The notes: generated by a model not told the origin, from the letters alone. A stretch of DNA of 64,000 bases from Cryptomeria japonica (GCF_030272615.1 NC_081410.1:504856942-504920941); one strand, 5' to 3'. Counted from the first letter of the stretch, positions 46,001 to 59,868 are shown. Translations and numbers: made by a program.

Positions 46001-47049
46001 ATCCATAAATTGGGCCAAACTTTCGCACCCAGATAATCGTTGCAAACATGGAATAATGGGAATATAATGAACAACCTTGCGAGGCACCTTTTTTGTTAGT
46101 TGATATGTTTGATATCTACTCATATGACATTCAGGGCATTCTGTTGCAAATTCATATTGTTTATGATGTATAATATGATCATTGGGGTATGTATCTATTG
46201 CTTGATACTCCATTCCAATATCTTTCACAATGGCAAATAATTCTCAATATGAGCAAGGTAGAATATTTGGTAGTGGTAACAAAAACTCACCTATCAATCT
46301 ACAACCAAAAATATAATTTGTTAATATAAAGAATCTTAATGGCGCATGTTTCACCCTTTATTAACTATAATGAAATAACAACAAAAATAGATGAAAAAAG
46401 ATGACATCTATGACATACCTTAACATACGTGAGATTGTTATATTGGATAAATTGTTTATAACCTTCAAGCTCACCAACAATAATATAGTGGAGAGAAGAG
46501 TTGTTTGGGAGCCTTCATAAAGGGGTTTGTATGCCTTCTCAAGTAGAGGTACATCATGAACAACATCAAAGTCATCTTGATCAGTTGCGCTAGCACTAAA
46601 TCTATTGTGGATCAATGTATTTGTACCATCATCTTCAACTATGTTTATGGCGCATGATCATCTTCTTCCATAGGATCATTATCTTGAGCTTCGATATTCA
46701 TAGCTCCATGTTCCTCCACTTGGAAAACCACATTCTCCAGGTTGTGGCAGTCCATATCATGTGTCCTAGGGTGCTCCACCTATATAAAAATAATCAACAT
46801 AAATAAACCATGATCATGATCTCAACATCAAGTGATTTCTTATGTATATAAATTGTTAAAATGATATAATGAGCAACTCACCAATGGACGATAATCATGC
46901 CCCCCTTCACTGTGACCATGTTGCCTAGTCTTTAGGCCCTTACAATTTTTGCAGGGACAATAACATTTTCCATCACCTTTTCTTTTCAAGATAGACCATA
47001 ATCTAGCAGTTGTCTCCTTATTTTGTTCTTTGCTGATATTATCTGACAT
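43097..47049 (-). pseudogene. CACTA (En/Spm) transposase, TNP2 type, multi-exon and degenerate
   Basis: Exons read from 47049 downwards. Transposase-associated domain: MSDNISKE ... CYCPCKNCKGL ... HG, ending at a GTGAGT donor. An acidic exon at about 46780-46575. LYEGSQTTLLSTILLLVSLK. The TNP2 core at 46228-45738: GMEYQAIDTYPNDHI, CPECHMSRYQTY, KVPRKVVHYIPIIPCLQRL, FMDYHARN, ANPFGELRSTYSVWPV, ending at a GTATTT donor. At 45640-45470: YIEPLIDELL-stop-LWNGVTMYDV, then an intron (GTATGTTATAG to TTGTAG), then TKGKFACPVSG. DUF4218 at about 44870-43870: FFNAQEHYVIYQVEEIEWCGPVHTRSMWM. DUF4216 at about 43500-43097: YYGILDDILECD, QVFYSKV. TNP2 cuts and pastes elements with CACTA ends. Several stops make it inactive. 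Its frame continues beyond the 4.6-kb insertion at 38471. Confidence 0.88.
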
Positions 47050-47059
47050 GATATTTCTT

Positions 47060-50000
47060 CACAGGTAAAAAAATTGGGCTATGGAAACTTAGGTCTATAA
47101 CCTTCACAAACTAAGAAAAACGATGTCGCAAGTACAAAAGTCTTCTTAGAACTAGTTATAAAGAACTTGAAATATTAGTTATGAAATGATGTTTCAGTAT
47201 AATATACCAAATTGAAATACTTAAACATAGAAAAATTACAAAACAAACTTGGGTACTCCAAGTACCTAGTGTGGGGACATCCCGGGGACGGGTAATTCGA
47301 GGTTTTGTGGAGATCAACATAATACCAATTTGAGGTTAATAAGAAAACTTAAAGAATAGGTATAGATTTTGTCCTAGGTATGACCAGAACATGAGGCATC
47401 ACTATCATCATGAACAATAGTCATTGACAGATCACAAGAGCAACAACTATATTACAACAATGTCAAAGCACTCTAATGAGATCAAAGTAGTGACCACTGT
47501 AGTATGAGGACAATGACACCATTAATACTTAACACCATGACTCCCAATGTTAGAAATAAACCAAGATAATATGGATGCATATATATTAACAGTTTACTGC
47601 ACTATGAAAAAGTGATATCAATGCCTACAAAGTAGTGGCAATGCATGTGTTCGAAGACAACCTGAGTTGGCCTAGTGGTGGAGAACTTGTACTCTTAAAA
47701 GAGAGGTCACAAGTGGTGCATGAGAACCTGAACCTTAGAGGAACACAAGGAGGGTCATGTGACAATGAGGAGCCATCATGGCCCTCTTAACAATTACAAT
47801 GAAACACTTCATGGTTCCAACTTTTTTTGGTAACAACACCTTCAAACTCACAATCAAGACCTATCTCCAAGATCCTCCATCATTCATGACTCACTCACAA
47901 TCTCTTTCCTTCTTCAAATGACCACTATGGTCAATCCTTCATGCATTAGGCCTCAACACCCTTAGCCAAACTTTCACTCCAAACTTGATCTCACAAACAA
48001 TTCTCTTATTGGTCATAACATACTCTGGTCTGCAACTTTTGTTTGAACACATACCCATTCCTATGACAACATCCTTCATATTGACAACTCAACAACCCTT
48101 GTATTGACAACTAGGCTCCACTTATTGTGGTAACAACCTAGAATCACCTACACACAACCAAACCATCCCCATACTCCAAGCCACTCATAATGGCTTATTA
48201 ACAACTTCAAACCTCTGTCAGCATATTAAACAACTTATATGGCTATGACTATCCCATAAACTTTCCCCTTAAGCATTCAACAACCCTTAACAACTCTTGG
48301 TTTGAAACAAACCCTTACACCATAGGAATCTTAAATCGTCACACATATTAAGAGACCTTCAACACAACTCAATACTATTCTGCAATGCAACCTAACAATC
48401 CAACCTTTGACTGCAACTTAAGTTCCAACACAAGAATTCATTGTCAGTTGTGACAGTCATACCTTTATTTGAGACAACCACCAAACACAGCCCCAAATAA
48501 GTGTCCCTTACCATTTTAAACACTTGGACACATTCAAAAGTCACTATTATATCTCTCCAAACCACTACTTCCCCTTCCAAGCAACCTGCATGCACAAAAC
48601 CTTTATCAAACTGCCACTTCACTGTTTTGTCTCAGTCTGAGACAGATTTTCAGTCATCTTCATCCACCAACACACATGTCAATCTATACATGGTCTCCTG
48701 CAGACTTAAACACATATTTTACACATCCTTCCCCTCTATACTACCAAATTTGGGTACTTGATGCATGTGAAAACAAAATTTATTACGTGTTTACCAATCA
48801 CGGGATACCCTAGACCGAGGGTTTGTAATTTGGACAAAAACTTGAATATCTTGCCTAAAAATGATGGATTTGAATAGAATAAAAACCAAATTGAAGTTTT
48901 TTTAGTGCCACAACAAATCCAATATAATATAAACTAAAAATTCAAGGTATTAACACAAAAAAATCAAGTGATCAGACTATTATACTATCAAAAACATGAA
49001 AAATGAGTAAAAAACATGTTATATTGATATCAAAACTGATTACATCAACCCACCATTCCATTTTTTAATCTTTTCAGACATATTTATATCATTATTTGAC
49101 ATTATTAGGGTTTAATGGTTAATTAAGGGTTTGAGAATGAAATATGTTTGTAAGGTCCTAATAAGGCCACTTAGAAGATGTAATAGGTAACTTAACAAGG
49201 CCATGCAAAAATGAATTTGGTAACCTTCCCTTTTTATCACAAGCTAGAGAAATGAGTCATTGACAAGATGATAGATCTTCAATCCAATTTTATTTTGCAA
49301 TCATAGGAAATTCTTATAAATAGGAGTGTCTGAACTAGGTGGTGCAGGGGCACCTTTGTCACTTGTTTAATCCAATAAGGACCCATAGATGGTCCTTTTA
49401 TGACCAAATTTTTTACATCCTAAAGTTGTCATCACCAAGCCTTTGTATCACCCTTGGAATGAAGCTACATAAGTTTTCTTACCAAAATCACATGACAGAA
49501 AGTGCTTGAGGAACCCTCTTGCTCCCACCGGAATAAATATTTTTGTAAAAAGGGTTTAATGTTGATCCAACTCAAAAGATAAATACCCATTGAGGAAATT
49601 TGATTGGATTCATAGATAGGTCAAGGGCGCAAGTTCATGAAAATAGAGACATGGCACCCTTTGTGATATATATGGTTGGTCAGGCTTACGCGTTGGAGAA
49701 TGCCATGAGGAAATGGACCAAGGAATTCCAATATTACTGTAGTGATGAATACATCCATCATCTTGGTTTATTTAATTTGTTTCTATTAAGAATTCAATAG
49801 TTGTTTGTCAGTTAGTTAGTTGTGTTTTCGAAAGGGCATGTCCCTTCAGTGTCAAACTGTTTCACTCTCTATAAAGGGAGATTAATTGTTATGTGTAAAA
49901 AGAGACAAGAAGAAGATATTATAAGTACTTCTACAAATTTTGAGATTACAGATGTATGGAACATTTTAAAGATAACATTAAAGTTCCTTGGTATTCCCCA

Positions 50001-50390
50001 AAGATGTGCTTTTACTACTATTCAAAAACTGTGGCACCACACATGAATATATATGTTTATAGTTATGTAGGTATATTCATTGAAACTAATGTGATTATCC
50101 TTTCTCTTGTTTGTAAAATCTATGTCACGGAAACTATAGTTATAAATTGATCTTGAAGTTGTAACTTCTCATGCAAGAAAATCTATTCAATGATTGACAA
50201 ATTTGTATTAGTCTGCATTGTTTACAGTGGAGTGAACATCCATGTATGTGGAGATAGGACTTCATTCATATGCTCTATCAACTGTTGTTTGTATCCCCTC
50301 CAAGAGAGATTTTGTTGAGAGTCTAGAATTTTCTAGATGCAACTTATACGATGAGCATTTACCTATAAATAAATGTAATTGAAATCTGAT
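47060..50390. other. Non-coding stretch right of the CACTA transposase
   Basis: It should contain the CACTA promoter and terminal repeat, but I could not pick a CACTA-type end with confidence. Several TAGTG words occur (47268, 47509, 47630, 47672). No supported gene to 50.39 kb; short open frames there lack recognisable domains. Confidence 0.4.
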
Positions 50391-50394
50391 TTCA

Positions 50395-50643
50395 AAAGAA
50401 TGTTTTCCTAATTGGAGACTTCAGATGTGGACTCACAATATTGAACATCTATTGAGTACTTTAGTTGATTATAGGATGCAACACACATATAGAGAAGGAA
50501 ATAGGGAAGCAGATTGGCTTGCAAATAAGGGGGTCGAAGCAGTTTTGGATCACACATTTGACAATAGCATCGATTGGGATCAATCTTTCACAGATATTCT
50601 TTTTAGCGATGCAGAGACTGCTTTCAAGAAAGGAATTGGGTAA
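50395..50643 (+). pseudogene. LINE RNase H C-terminal remnant
   Basis: NIEHLLSTLVDYRMQHTYRE followed by GNREADWLANKG matches the end of plant LINE RNase H (compare HIYREANCSADWAAN at 29.4 kb). No RT is seen upstream. Confidence 0.7.
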
Positions 50644-51113
50644 TCAAGTGTGCATCGAGATTCCTTTCAGAGCAAGCAAGATTGATAGCATCTTGGCCTT
50701 TGTAGCAGTAATGGTATCGAAGGGCTTTGTTGGGATAAGATATAGGTAGCAACTTTTTTCAGAACGAGTGTCTTGTCTATCCCATGTGTTGGTGTTCTCA
50801 TCTCTTGCAACTGGAAGAGATCGATTTCCAGAGGGAGTAGTACAATGTGTATCGAATGGAATGTACAACAATTAGATTCGTTGTAAGAAGATCTTGAGAA
50901 AATCTGAGGATGAGACTAAAGTGGATTCTTTGGCTATGGGGTGAAATCAACCCGATCTAGACATAGATCATGGTTTCTTGGGGGAGGGGTCAGATATGAA
51001 TAAGGATTAGATATCTTTGAATTTCCTAGGAAACTTTTAGTGGTAAGAAAGGCTATTTAAGGCAGGCAGGGAAATGTTTGTTGACTGTGGAGCTGAACGA
51101 AGCTGGCTTTATA

Positions 51114-51656
51114 ATGGGTCATTGTTTTGTTTTGAGTTGTATGTGCAAGGAGGAAACACTTGAGGAACAATGCGAAAGGTTTTTCGACATTGATATGGAG
51201 GGATAGGATGCGATTAGGGGGTTGGTGGTGGAGGTACTAAGTGGAAATAGGCATTGGTGCAACAATTATGTGTATGAAGTGGTGCTCACAATTCTGGTGG
51301 ACATCCTCGCCTCAAAGGAAAAATGCGTTAAGTGACTTGTTGGCTTTGTCAAAGAAGTCAATGTAGATGTTGTTGGGAGTGTTGTTATGGAACTAGAGGA
51401 GGAATGGTGAGGGTCTACTTTAACCCTGCAGTTTTCTTTTCAGATGAAGAAGAAGATCCTGAAGTTGAGGAAGAGGAGATCGAAAGGTTGAATGTTGAGA
51501 AAAAGAGGAAGGAAAACTTTGTGGTCAAGTCTTGGGAGGTATTCTGAATTGGGGTAATCAACCATGACTTGGCTCCCTTTAGGAGGATGATGAATACTAA
51601 GGAAAATTGGTAGATCTGGGTAATCGAGTGACTACCATCCTGTATCTTATGTAATT
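51114..51656 (+). pseudogene. Unknown repeated ORF family, copy 2
   Basis: MGHCFVLSCMCKEETLEEQC... aligns with copy 1 at 20574, with stops near 51204 and 51332 and a roughly 10-bp deletion near 51410 that shifts the frame into EEEDPEVEEEEIERLNVEKK and SWEVF. The shared region starts about 190 bp before the ATG (GATGAGACTAAAGTGG) and ends near CTTATGTAATT. It lies 470 bp after the LINE RNase H remnant. Confidence 0.6.
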
Positions 51657-51659
51657 GTA

Positions 51660-52508
51660 TTTGAATTATGTATGGTCCATGTATGTATTAGGATGGGGGG
51701 TATATAGATTTCTAGTGTTGCTAAGGTTCTTCGGGTTATTTGATAGTTGTGCTGGTGCTACTTGATGGGATTGTGGGGCTAATGGTCTATGGTATAGTCT
51801 GTCATGAGTTGGTAGTTTTCAATGTAAACTCTTTCATTATTTTAGTCTTTTAGGATTATATAAGAATATTGTGAATCAAGGATTACAGACCATGTAGAGC
51901 TCGATCATGTACAGGAAAAATCCCTCTCAATGTTCATACTATTTTATGCAAGAAGTATTTGGGGTTTTTAATATGCAGAAAAGAATTTCAGAATGTATAC
52001 GTACAATGCAAGCCATGAGAAAAACAACAGTGAACTTTCTAAAACTTGAATCAAACCCGGGTCGACACTTGGAATTGCCTCAACCTGTAAAATGTAAATG
52101 TAAAAAAATGCAAAATGTAAATCAGATTCGCAGTGAAAAAATAGATAACACAATGGAAATGGCAAGAGATCATAACTTACCCAATCTCAAAAACTTTGAA
52201 AAATGCTTATCATGTGCCTGCTTCCTCCCAATTTTTGCATCGTTCCAGCGTATAATGAAGGCACAAACATTACTTTTTTTTTAAAACATATCCCATTTTT
52301 GTCGGAATTCTGATGAGGACTTCCGACGAACACCATTGTCATCGGAATTCCGATGAACGCGGACAAGGTTTAAAAAAAAGAAGGGAAATTTAACACAAAT
52401 TGCGTTGTAAAATCCAACAAAGCAAAAGAAATCCCATAGTTCATCGGAATTCTTTGTTGGAAAATGCACCCAAATGAGTTAGTGACATTGCTTCAAAGAG
52501 GGGCATGA
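51660..52508. other. Non-coding stretch with GGAATTCCGATG words
   Basis: Between 52300 and 52460 TCGGAATTCYGATG-type words recur three to four times, related to the cores in the 67-bp repeat at 2.2 kb. A polypurine-like CAAAGAGGGGCATGA ends the stretch at 52508. Confidence 0.4.
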
Positions 52509-53498
52509 TGTATACACTAAAAATTTGGCCTAGATAGAATTAATTAAATACGAAGTTATTTAGTTAATAAGATTTTAATTCTTCTACTTATAAATAAATT
52601 TTTCAATTTATTTATATAGTTCACTTCCTTAATTCTTCCTATCATAATTCATTTCTTCCATTTTCCTAATTAAATAATAAAATCTAAATAAAATATTTTA
52701 TTTAATTATCCTTTCCTAATTAATTTGATTTTTTTAAAATTTAAATTGTCACATGACTCTTGATTCTTAACCACCCAACCTAACCACTTTCTAGCCTAAC
52801 CCATTCAATCTAACCTTGGGTTTTAACTAACCCTATCCCTTCCAACTTACTTATCTCAACCTCCTTGGGAGTGTCCATTCCCTCTTGAGGACACATGTCA
52901 TCTTTGCCACATGTCCTTTATCTCTATGCCACTTGCCTTCTTGTTGGCATTTACTGGAGAATCTTTGTCACTTGTCCCTCTAGGGATGACAAGTGTCATA
53001 TATCTCAACCTCCTCTCTAACTTCCTCATCTCGCACCGTCCATCTCTCTAGGCTAAATCACCATCGTCGAATCCTACCATGACAACCTTTGCATTGGAAA
53101 ATCTATAAATAGTCTCAATTTTCATTCATGATCTCTCACACTTAGCTTTTAATGTTGCATTCATAATATATAATTCTATAATTCAGCACTCTCATTTAGC
53201 ATACTAGCATAGTATCATTGCATTTAGTATACTCTTAATATAGTTCTTCATATAGTGACAATCATGCATTTCATCTAGATCATGTAGCTACTCATTCTTC
53301 AATTAGTCATCTTGTTGATCATGTAGCTGCTGAGAGCCAATCCATAGATCCACAAGGTACTTGAAGATAGAGGACAATGGGACAACATGAAGGAGGAGTT
53401 TTCTTATTTTTGTTTATTAATTGTTTCCTTGGTATAATGTTTCATTGAATGTGTGTTTTTAATTGACTGGCCCAAATATTTTGCACATAGTATAAACA
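52509..53498 (+). repeat. Probable 3' LTR of a related, older gypsy element
   Basis: The start TGTATACACTAAAAATTTGG resembles the Tat LTR start TGTAGACACTCAAAATTG and follows a near-identical polypurine tract. An AT-rich U3 and a TATA box (CTATAAATAG near 53103-53112) follow. The right end is my guess (ATAAACA near 53498). Confidence 0.5.
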
Positions 53499-53499
53499 T

Positions 53500-56400
53500 G
53501 CAAACTAGGAAGCAAACACATTCACATCAACATACATTAGAGAATAATTAATAGGCCTAACTTCAAACCTTTGGAATGGCTAGGTGGAATGATTGAGTTA
53601 TTCTCTTTTTGTTTTTTGATATTATTGATTGGATATAATTCAAAATTGAAAAATGAAAGAACTAGGTTAAATGATGTAAAATTGATAATAAATGGTATAA
53701 ATAGACAAATATATAATATATATACAAATTATGAAGACAAAACTATAAATAGGAATAAAAAAGGAACTTTTGTCTACAATTTGAGCTCAAAAGTGTCAAT
53801 CTATGTGGCTAGATGCCAATGACCTAAAGATGTATGATGCAAATATGGTAAATAGATTTCGAATTAGGATGTCACATAGATTATCTCCCTGAACTTTCAT
53901 TAGAAAAGTGTCAGTCAATATGGCTAATTAACAATGACTAGGGTTTTCTACTTCTTCAAAATATGGATATGTTTATCTTAGTTTGTACTTCATGAGCCTA
54001 TAATCCAACCTTGCCAAATTTGAATTCTACACACAGAAGAGAGAGAAATAGTTTTGGGTTGTATAGGGGCTTTCCTAAATAAAACCTTGGGTAGTTGTTA
54101 ACCTCCACTACAACAATGATGATTAGGAAAAGAGAACTTACCCTTGTAGGGGAGAGGTTAAATCTAGAGTAAAATGTTGAATTGATAAGATTCTACCTCA
54201 AACTTGATAATGTCGATAATGCAATTCTATTTAGATAAGTCTTCCAATTGTTGATCCAATAACATGATAAATCATCTCAAAATCCATCATGAAAACATAC
54301 TTGAAGATAACATGCTATATCTTGATTCTCTGTGTACTCAAAACTGCTCCTGATTGAAGAATTGAAAGCTTGACTAAAACTTGTGGATGTGAAATATATA
54401 AGCAAATGAATCAAAGGTGATGTCTTCTATAGGGTTCTCAAGGTATTTTTGTATTTTTGCCAACTTACAATGATCATATCCCAATTTTGAGACCAAATCC
54501 GATAATGTAAAGGCCAACACGTTACTCTCCTAAAATTTTAGCCAAAAAGCATTAGTCATTGTTGCTAATTTATAATGACCTGACAAAATAGGCCCAAATT
54601 TTTAGGGTAAAATAATATAGCCCTAATCTTAAATTTGGAATTTATATTTAGATTGATTACATTTAAGTGTGGGATAAAGTGCTTTAAAATTTAAAATAGG
54701 ATAAAACCCCAAATAATCTTGAAATGACATAGGAGAAGGTACACTAAAGCAAGAGCCCAAAGAGGAGTGTCAAATTGTAAGAGGTTACAATTTGCAACAC
54801 TACATTTAGCCCCCACTTTAGTGGGAGTATGAACTTATGCTCATGATAACAATAATATAGGAAAGAAGAGACAAAGCATCTAAGAGAAAGACAAGTTAGA
54901 GATATGATGTCATTAGGTTTGAGGGATGCACAAGCCCCCAACCATAAGATCCTATCAATCCATGCAAAAAAAAAATCATATATACACAAAGAAAACAACA
55001 TTATTTCTAAAATAAATAAAGGGTTCCAAGTCAACTAGTTGAAGATACCTTGATGTCAAAATATCTCAACCACTAATATCATTCTTGGCATGTTATTGTA
55101 AGAGCATAACTATAGAAAGAACAAGGGCATACAACAATTGATGAGAGGAAAAGGCATGAATTCCACTATCCAACAAGGAGTTTTATGTTGGTGATTCATG
55201 TTTTCATCATGGATTCTATGTGCTAGAAAATTGTTTTATGCTAGGTAATCCATGCTAAGGAAGATTACAAAGAAAAATCTCTATTTACTAGATAATCTGA
55301 AAATGCAACTGCAACATGGAAGCTGCAACATGCGCCAAACACAAATATTACAAAAAAAGCCCCAACTTGTAAAGTAATATAAAAACATGACTACAAAATG
55401 GGTGTTGCAATGTGCACCAAGCAAAAATTTGATATGAGACTACAAGAATGGGTGTTGTAATGACACCAAGCACAAACAATGAGGTCTTATATGCCCCCTT
55501 AATATTTCAACATATCTCCATGTTGATATGTTAAGGAAGATAAAGATCGATGTCAAGGATAAAAACCTTTAACACCGAGGAGATATCCTTAAAAAAATGC
55601 ACGTGTTCCAAGCTAGGAAGAGGATATAACTCTTTAAGAAAGGAAGATATAGTTGTAAAATAGATATCTTGCAACAAGTATAAACGGATCCTTATCGAAG
55701 ATACATGACTATCAAAAGGGGGAGGGAGAGATCTTTTCCTAGATATATCTTCCTCTAAACAAAGAGGACATCGTTAACAAATATTACATCTTCAACTAAA
55801 AGGGAAAAGACATCATGGATATACACATGTATTTCTATGAAAGGGGATCTTGGTGAAGGATTATACACTTTTATCCCCAAGTAGATATCATTTAAAAAAT
55901 ATGTTCTTTCAAGCAAGGAAGAATTTTGCGCAAGAAAGAAGAACCACCATAAAATATGCAACTTGACATGAGGAAAGTGAATCCTAAGAAAAGAGGGATG
56001 ATTGGAAAACTATTATTGCCCCTTAACACGAGGACAAAAATAACCTAAGTATGACTTATGCAAAATATCTTTGGTAAAATCTATAGGCCTACCATCTTGG
56101 GCATCACGGTCCCATTTGGGCACCATTGTCTCCATAAGGGATTTTGCATAATTTTTTATTTTAATCTTCAAAGACTTACATTTGTTTATGTAATGGCCAT
56201 ACAAATGATTATTTTGTTTATGTTTTCTTCTTCATTTAGGCAAAGAAATGGTAATCAAATTGTCTTGAAGTTGGTAAAATAAAACACTCTCTTATTTAGA
56301 TGAAAAGTTAGGAGAGGAAGACATTGATATACTAGACAATGGGGAGGGGGATGGTGAGAAAGGAAAAGGTTGGAAACCTAAACCTTCTTTAGAAAAGTGT

Positions 56401-56880
56401 GTTGTATATTTCTCACAAGCCTGAATACTTTTTTTCACACATCCTAAACCTTGTCCATTGAATCTATGTTTACAATCAAATATAGGTGTTGAAATCAAGA
56501 GGATATGGTTCATTCTTATTTTCAAAGTTTAAAGAGCACCAATCATCATCAAGGCAAGTGTGGGAAGAATAAGTTGGAATGGGTTTAACAAGCTTAGCTA
56601 ATTGAAACACAAGGCTCATTTGAGGTCTTTTACTTGGATTAAGAAACCTTATATTCTCTATTAAATGAACGTGTAAAGTCTAATGGACCTTGTTTGTTCT
56701 CTAACAAAGCATTATCGATATTGCTAGAAAGATTAAGAGCCCATCATGAAATTAAAAACTTCAAGGAATCAACCAGGAAATAAACAAACCATAAGATAGT
56801 GTTGCAACATGAGAAAGAATGAATAATAGAGATCACAATAAAAATAATTGAGATGAAATTGATGTATAAAATTATAGCAT
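53500..56880. other. Non-coding stretch with one strong hairpin
   Basis: No supported gene. CAAATTGTAA/TTACAATTTG (54771-54780 and 54785-54794) is a perfect 10-bp inverted repeat with a GAGG loop, possibly the head of an LTR. Minus-strand open pieces at 56013-56525 (VPKWDRDAQDGRPIDFT) could be remnants of one protein that I do not recognise. Confidence 0.35.
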
Positions 56881-56882
56881 TA

Positions 56883-57660
56883 TAAATTGTAACTAGTACA
56901 ATTTACACCTCATGTTTGTGCTCCTACTTAAGTGTGTCCCATTTTCATTACCCCTTGGCCCGTTTCAGCCCCATTTTAGTCCAACCTTGATGTCACCTAT
57001 AGACACCATTAGGTGGGCCCCAACCTAGAGGATGTCCTCTCCTTTTTTCCTAATTGACTGCTCCTATTTTTGGAGGACTAGGGTGTGGAGTGTCTCGGTC
57101 TAGGACCAATGCATGGAGCATCTTGGTCCTAAACCAAGGCACCCCAAAATACCTTAGTCCCACTTAAATAGGCCCCAATTTGAAATGGGGCAAGCCCATT
57201 CTCTCCTCGATGTAATTCAGTCCTCGTGCCTACACTTGATCGTTGGAGGTCGACCTAATCGGTAATTTATGTAGGGAGCCCTATATAAAGACATCCTATC
57301 AAATCATTTTGACATCCTCTATTTATCCATAATATTTGTGCATCCATCAAACATTCATCATCAAGAATTTTCAAAGATTCAAGGCAACATTTCATCCTTT
57401 AAGCATTATGGAGCAAAGTTGCATCAATCTTCATGCAAGCATGTGTGTGTGATTATAGTTTTTCATGTTCATGTGTTTTTCATATCATTACATCTAATAT
57501 TTATGATTACATTCAAAGTGCATTGTATCATCAATCCTTCTATCAACCATTGAAGATTTGAGGTATATCTCTTAGCATTTACTTTAGTATTTACATTATT
57601 CAATTCAAGGTTAATTCTTAAATCAGGGTTTGACCTAAGGCAAACCCCTATCCACAACCC
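56883..57660 (+). repeat. LTR-like promoter region
   Basis: It begins with a 9-bp inverted repeat TAAATTGTA/TACAATTTA (56883-56891, 56897-56905), related to the hairpin at 54771. It contains a TATA box CTATATAAAG (57282-57291) after GC-richer sequence. Ends are not defined. Confidence 0.3.
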
Positions 57661-59868
57661 TATTTCCTTTTTTTCTATGTGTAGGGAGCAGACTCAAGAG
57701 TTGTACTCAGAGATTTCAAAAGAGTTGACAATGATGAATAGGTTCAGCTTTCGACGGAGCAAAATTCAGAGGACTAGGGTGAATTTGTACTACGTGGCCC
57801 TGAAAAATCAAGCTGGACTTTTGGGAACATGTTCTAAACATCTTCTTTTTCTCAAACCTTAGTTTGTGGTTCTATGGGATATCTATAAAAGTGATTTTGT
57901 CAATCTATTTCAATTATTCATTGTTTTAACCTAATTTCACAATTGCCATCCAATTTAAACTAAGAAAGAGGGTAACAAACAAATAACTAGTTAATCTAAT
58001 TAAAATTTCAGCTCTTCCCTTATTTGGATCGTGGCTTGATCTATTGGATTCACCCCTCTTTCAATGTAGTGGTCCCTAAGGTAAAATTAGTGGTCTTACT
58101 ATACTAATTGATGAAACCCTCATTTTATCACCATTACAACTAATGATACCAAAATTGGACATGTTATTAATCAATATAATTCTCTCATATAAGACCCCAA
58201 CCATAAGCAATGAGACAACAATTCATAATACATTTCCAAACATCAATCAAGAAATATTAGCGAAGAGGCAAGTGAGGAAAACAAACAACCAAATGAATAT
58301 TACTTTCCCATGTGTTTCAATGCCTTTGCTCTTCCTTGTTCTTCTCCTCCTCAATATATTATTGGTATTTGAAGCGTGCTCTCAGTTTTAGCACAAGCAC
58401 ACGATGATAAATGAGAGATTTGAAGTGGTTGATTATGCAATGGTTTGTTGAATGTTCATAGTAACACCAAATATAGTGGTACTACTATGACAGTTGAATA
58501 TAAATTACTTAAGCTATACAAAGTCTTCACAATATACTCGCTAGCCAAAACTGATAGACTTATAAAGCACTGAGAGGGGGGGTGAATCAGTGACACCAAA
58601 AATAATACTACTTTAAATACTAACCGGTAGATATACTTAACAAGTTTGTTAAACACTACGCATGTAATCCAAAATGATATTAGTGCATCCACAATAAGTA
58701 AAACATCCACCATTACACAAGTGTTTATACGTGGAAAACCCAAATGGGAAAAACCACGGTGAGATGAGACTCACAAGTTAACTATCTGCAGTAATAGGTA
58801 ACTGACCAGTTAAGGTCTTGTTGACGCGCGTTTTGACACACCCACCAACAGTCAAGTAGTTTATGAAAAAACTTACCACCTCTCCTGAAAAGTAACGGGT
58901 TCGGAAGAACTCACTACCCCAAGGTCTCTTTAGTCGGGTGTCGACGGTGATGGATAACTCAATGGCTGATGTGGTTATACTTGTAAAGGGGCTTGCTAGT
59001 TAGAACTAAATCTCATTGGTTTATGAATCTATTGCACTTCCTTTTTTTTTTTTGTATTTTATGACTTAAGACTCTCTGGGGAAATAAAATGTGAAGCGTA
59101 AGGGAAACAAGAAAATAACAATAAAGATCAATACAATGACAACTCAATAAACTATTCAATTAGTTTCCTACAATTTGAGCAATTATCAGATATTATCCAA
59201 GTTAGCATTCAACAACAGACTTCCATAAAACCTGCAAAATCATCAATTTCACAAATATGTGGACATAGAATCATCAACAATATGGCCTATCACAGTAATT
59301 CCCATACACCACTGACGTGTGCAATATGGTTCATATCATAATAGACAAAAATATTACCACGTTGCTAACTCAAAATAATAGACGTTACCAATTACACCGA
59401 ACAATTTGGTAGAATATAAATGTAAATCAGGCAATCTACAAGCTGCTTTTCATATTAATCTCCATGAATGTATAGCAAAAATAACTCAAGCTTCTTAACA
59501 ATCTGCAAAAATCTCTAAAAATCTCTAAGTGGGCCACAAATCATCAATTTGGGGACCCTTACAAATGAATTCAACTTCTCAATTTATAGAAGTTTTTCAC
59601 CCTATTATTTAGGAAATAACTCTACCCTAAATTAAGAACTAAAATTAGGAGTCGCAGTTAACTTGCAAGTTTTTGCCTGGACACTCCACTTAACAACTAC
59701 GAAGCAGATGCTGCATGAGCATTATGAAGACCATGCCAGGCGAGCCACGTTTTCGTAACCATGCAGGATTTTCAAAATTGGAACTTTGAGTAAGAAGAGC
59801 AGTTTTAAAATTAAGAAAAAGCTTTGCTATCTTTAGCAATTGTGTGCCTAGCTTTTTTTTTTTTTTTA
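57661..59868. other. Non-coding stretch
   Basis: No supported gene. A G-run followed by TGAATCAGTG near 58575-58590 is of a kind that I associate with plant interspersed repeats. Confidence 0.35.

Noticed and set aside
47060-48900. A CACTA terminal repeat
   Set aside because: Several TAGTG words exist but none has a matching partner on the other side that I could confirm by eye.
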